64,000 nt of DNA, taken from assembly GCA_907165065.1 (NCBI GenBank), contig OU015523.1:17545834-17609833 (forward strand), read 5' to 3'. Under the pieces are notes generated by a model that had not been told where the DNA came from, made no database searches, and saw only the letters and a list, made by a program, of their open reading frames with translations. This stretch comes from Caprimulgus europaeus (lineage: Eukaryota; Chordata; Aves; Caprimulgiformes; Caprimulgidae). The translations under genes were made by a program, and so were the position numbers. Each line of letters starts with the position of its first letter. Positions within the stretch are counted from its first letter, which is position 1. This document shows, in pieces, positions 63,720 to 64,000 of the stretch.

Positions 63720-63724
63720 CCCTG

Positions 63725-64000
63725 TCAGTCTATTTTGTTAACCCAATAACAGTTCTTAAACTAAATTTCTTATTTTGTGTCTTCAGCTTCTAGTATCCCA
63801 GCTATCTGTCACAGCATCTTCTTTCAGTGTACATCCAGTCTGATGTCTAAAGATATGTTTTGCTGGGGTGTAATTTGTTGAAAACTTATGGTTTTGTTTC
63901 AGAAGACATTTCAGGTGATACATTAAGTACTTTTTATCTAAGACTGACAGGTCTGTACAGTCTACCTTGAATAGCAAATTCTCCACAAATATACCTTGTG
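63725..64000. other. GTF2E1: GTF2E1 intron 2, window end
   Basis: 276 bases of AT-rich DNA after the solo LTR. A minus-strand open frame at 63,783-63,986 has no recognisable motif. Confidence 0.5.

Overview
This is a stretch of bird nuclear genome. It has vertebrate intron-exon structure, a CpG-island promoter, many CR1 LINE fragments in both orientations, and two long-terminal-repeat families typical of avian endogenous retroviruses. The LTR families point to a bird outside the chicken lineage, probably a neoavian; that is an inference. There is no prokaryotic-type gene organisation and no CRISPR array, and I saw no tRNA or rRNA. I found no undescribed multi-gene system. The real content is two conserved housekeeping genes sharing one promoter, embedded in retroelement-rich introns.

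Layout. Positions 1 to about 14,000 are intergenic, with five CR1 pieces (one cut by the window edge) and a 400-base purine-rich tract; I could not support a gene there. Positions 14,181 to 25,202 on the minus strand hold a complete RABL3 gene. Its eight coding exons join in frame to 236 codons, the length of the human protein, and its poly(A) signal lies about 100 bases past the stop. Positions about 24,900 to 25,950 are a CpG island with CCAAT, NRF1, GC-box and ETS-like motifs. It serves as a head-to-head promoter between RABL3 (minus) and GTF2E1 (plus).

GTF2E1, which encodes TFIIE alpha, begins with a probable non-coding exon ending at 25,580. A 10.7 kb intron follows, then the first coding exon at 36,326-36,773, which encodes the winged-helix domain and the first half of the zinc ribbon. 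No later coding exon could be recognised, so intron 2 appears to fill 36,774 to 64,000. The two GTF2E1 introns hold CR1 copies, one of which is interrupted by an LTR-like insertion containing a CA microsatellite. They also hold two solo LTRs with TG/CA termini and 5-base target duplications, a probable hAT-type miniature DNA transposon, and several low-complexity tracts.

The two genes are not known to share a pathway. TFIIE alpha acts in RNA polymerase II initiation. RABL3 is an atypical small GTPase linked to RAS-family prenylation and lymphocyte development. Their pairing reflects a conserved vertebrate bidirectional promoter rather than a functional operon.
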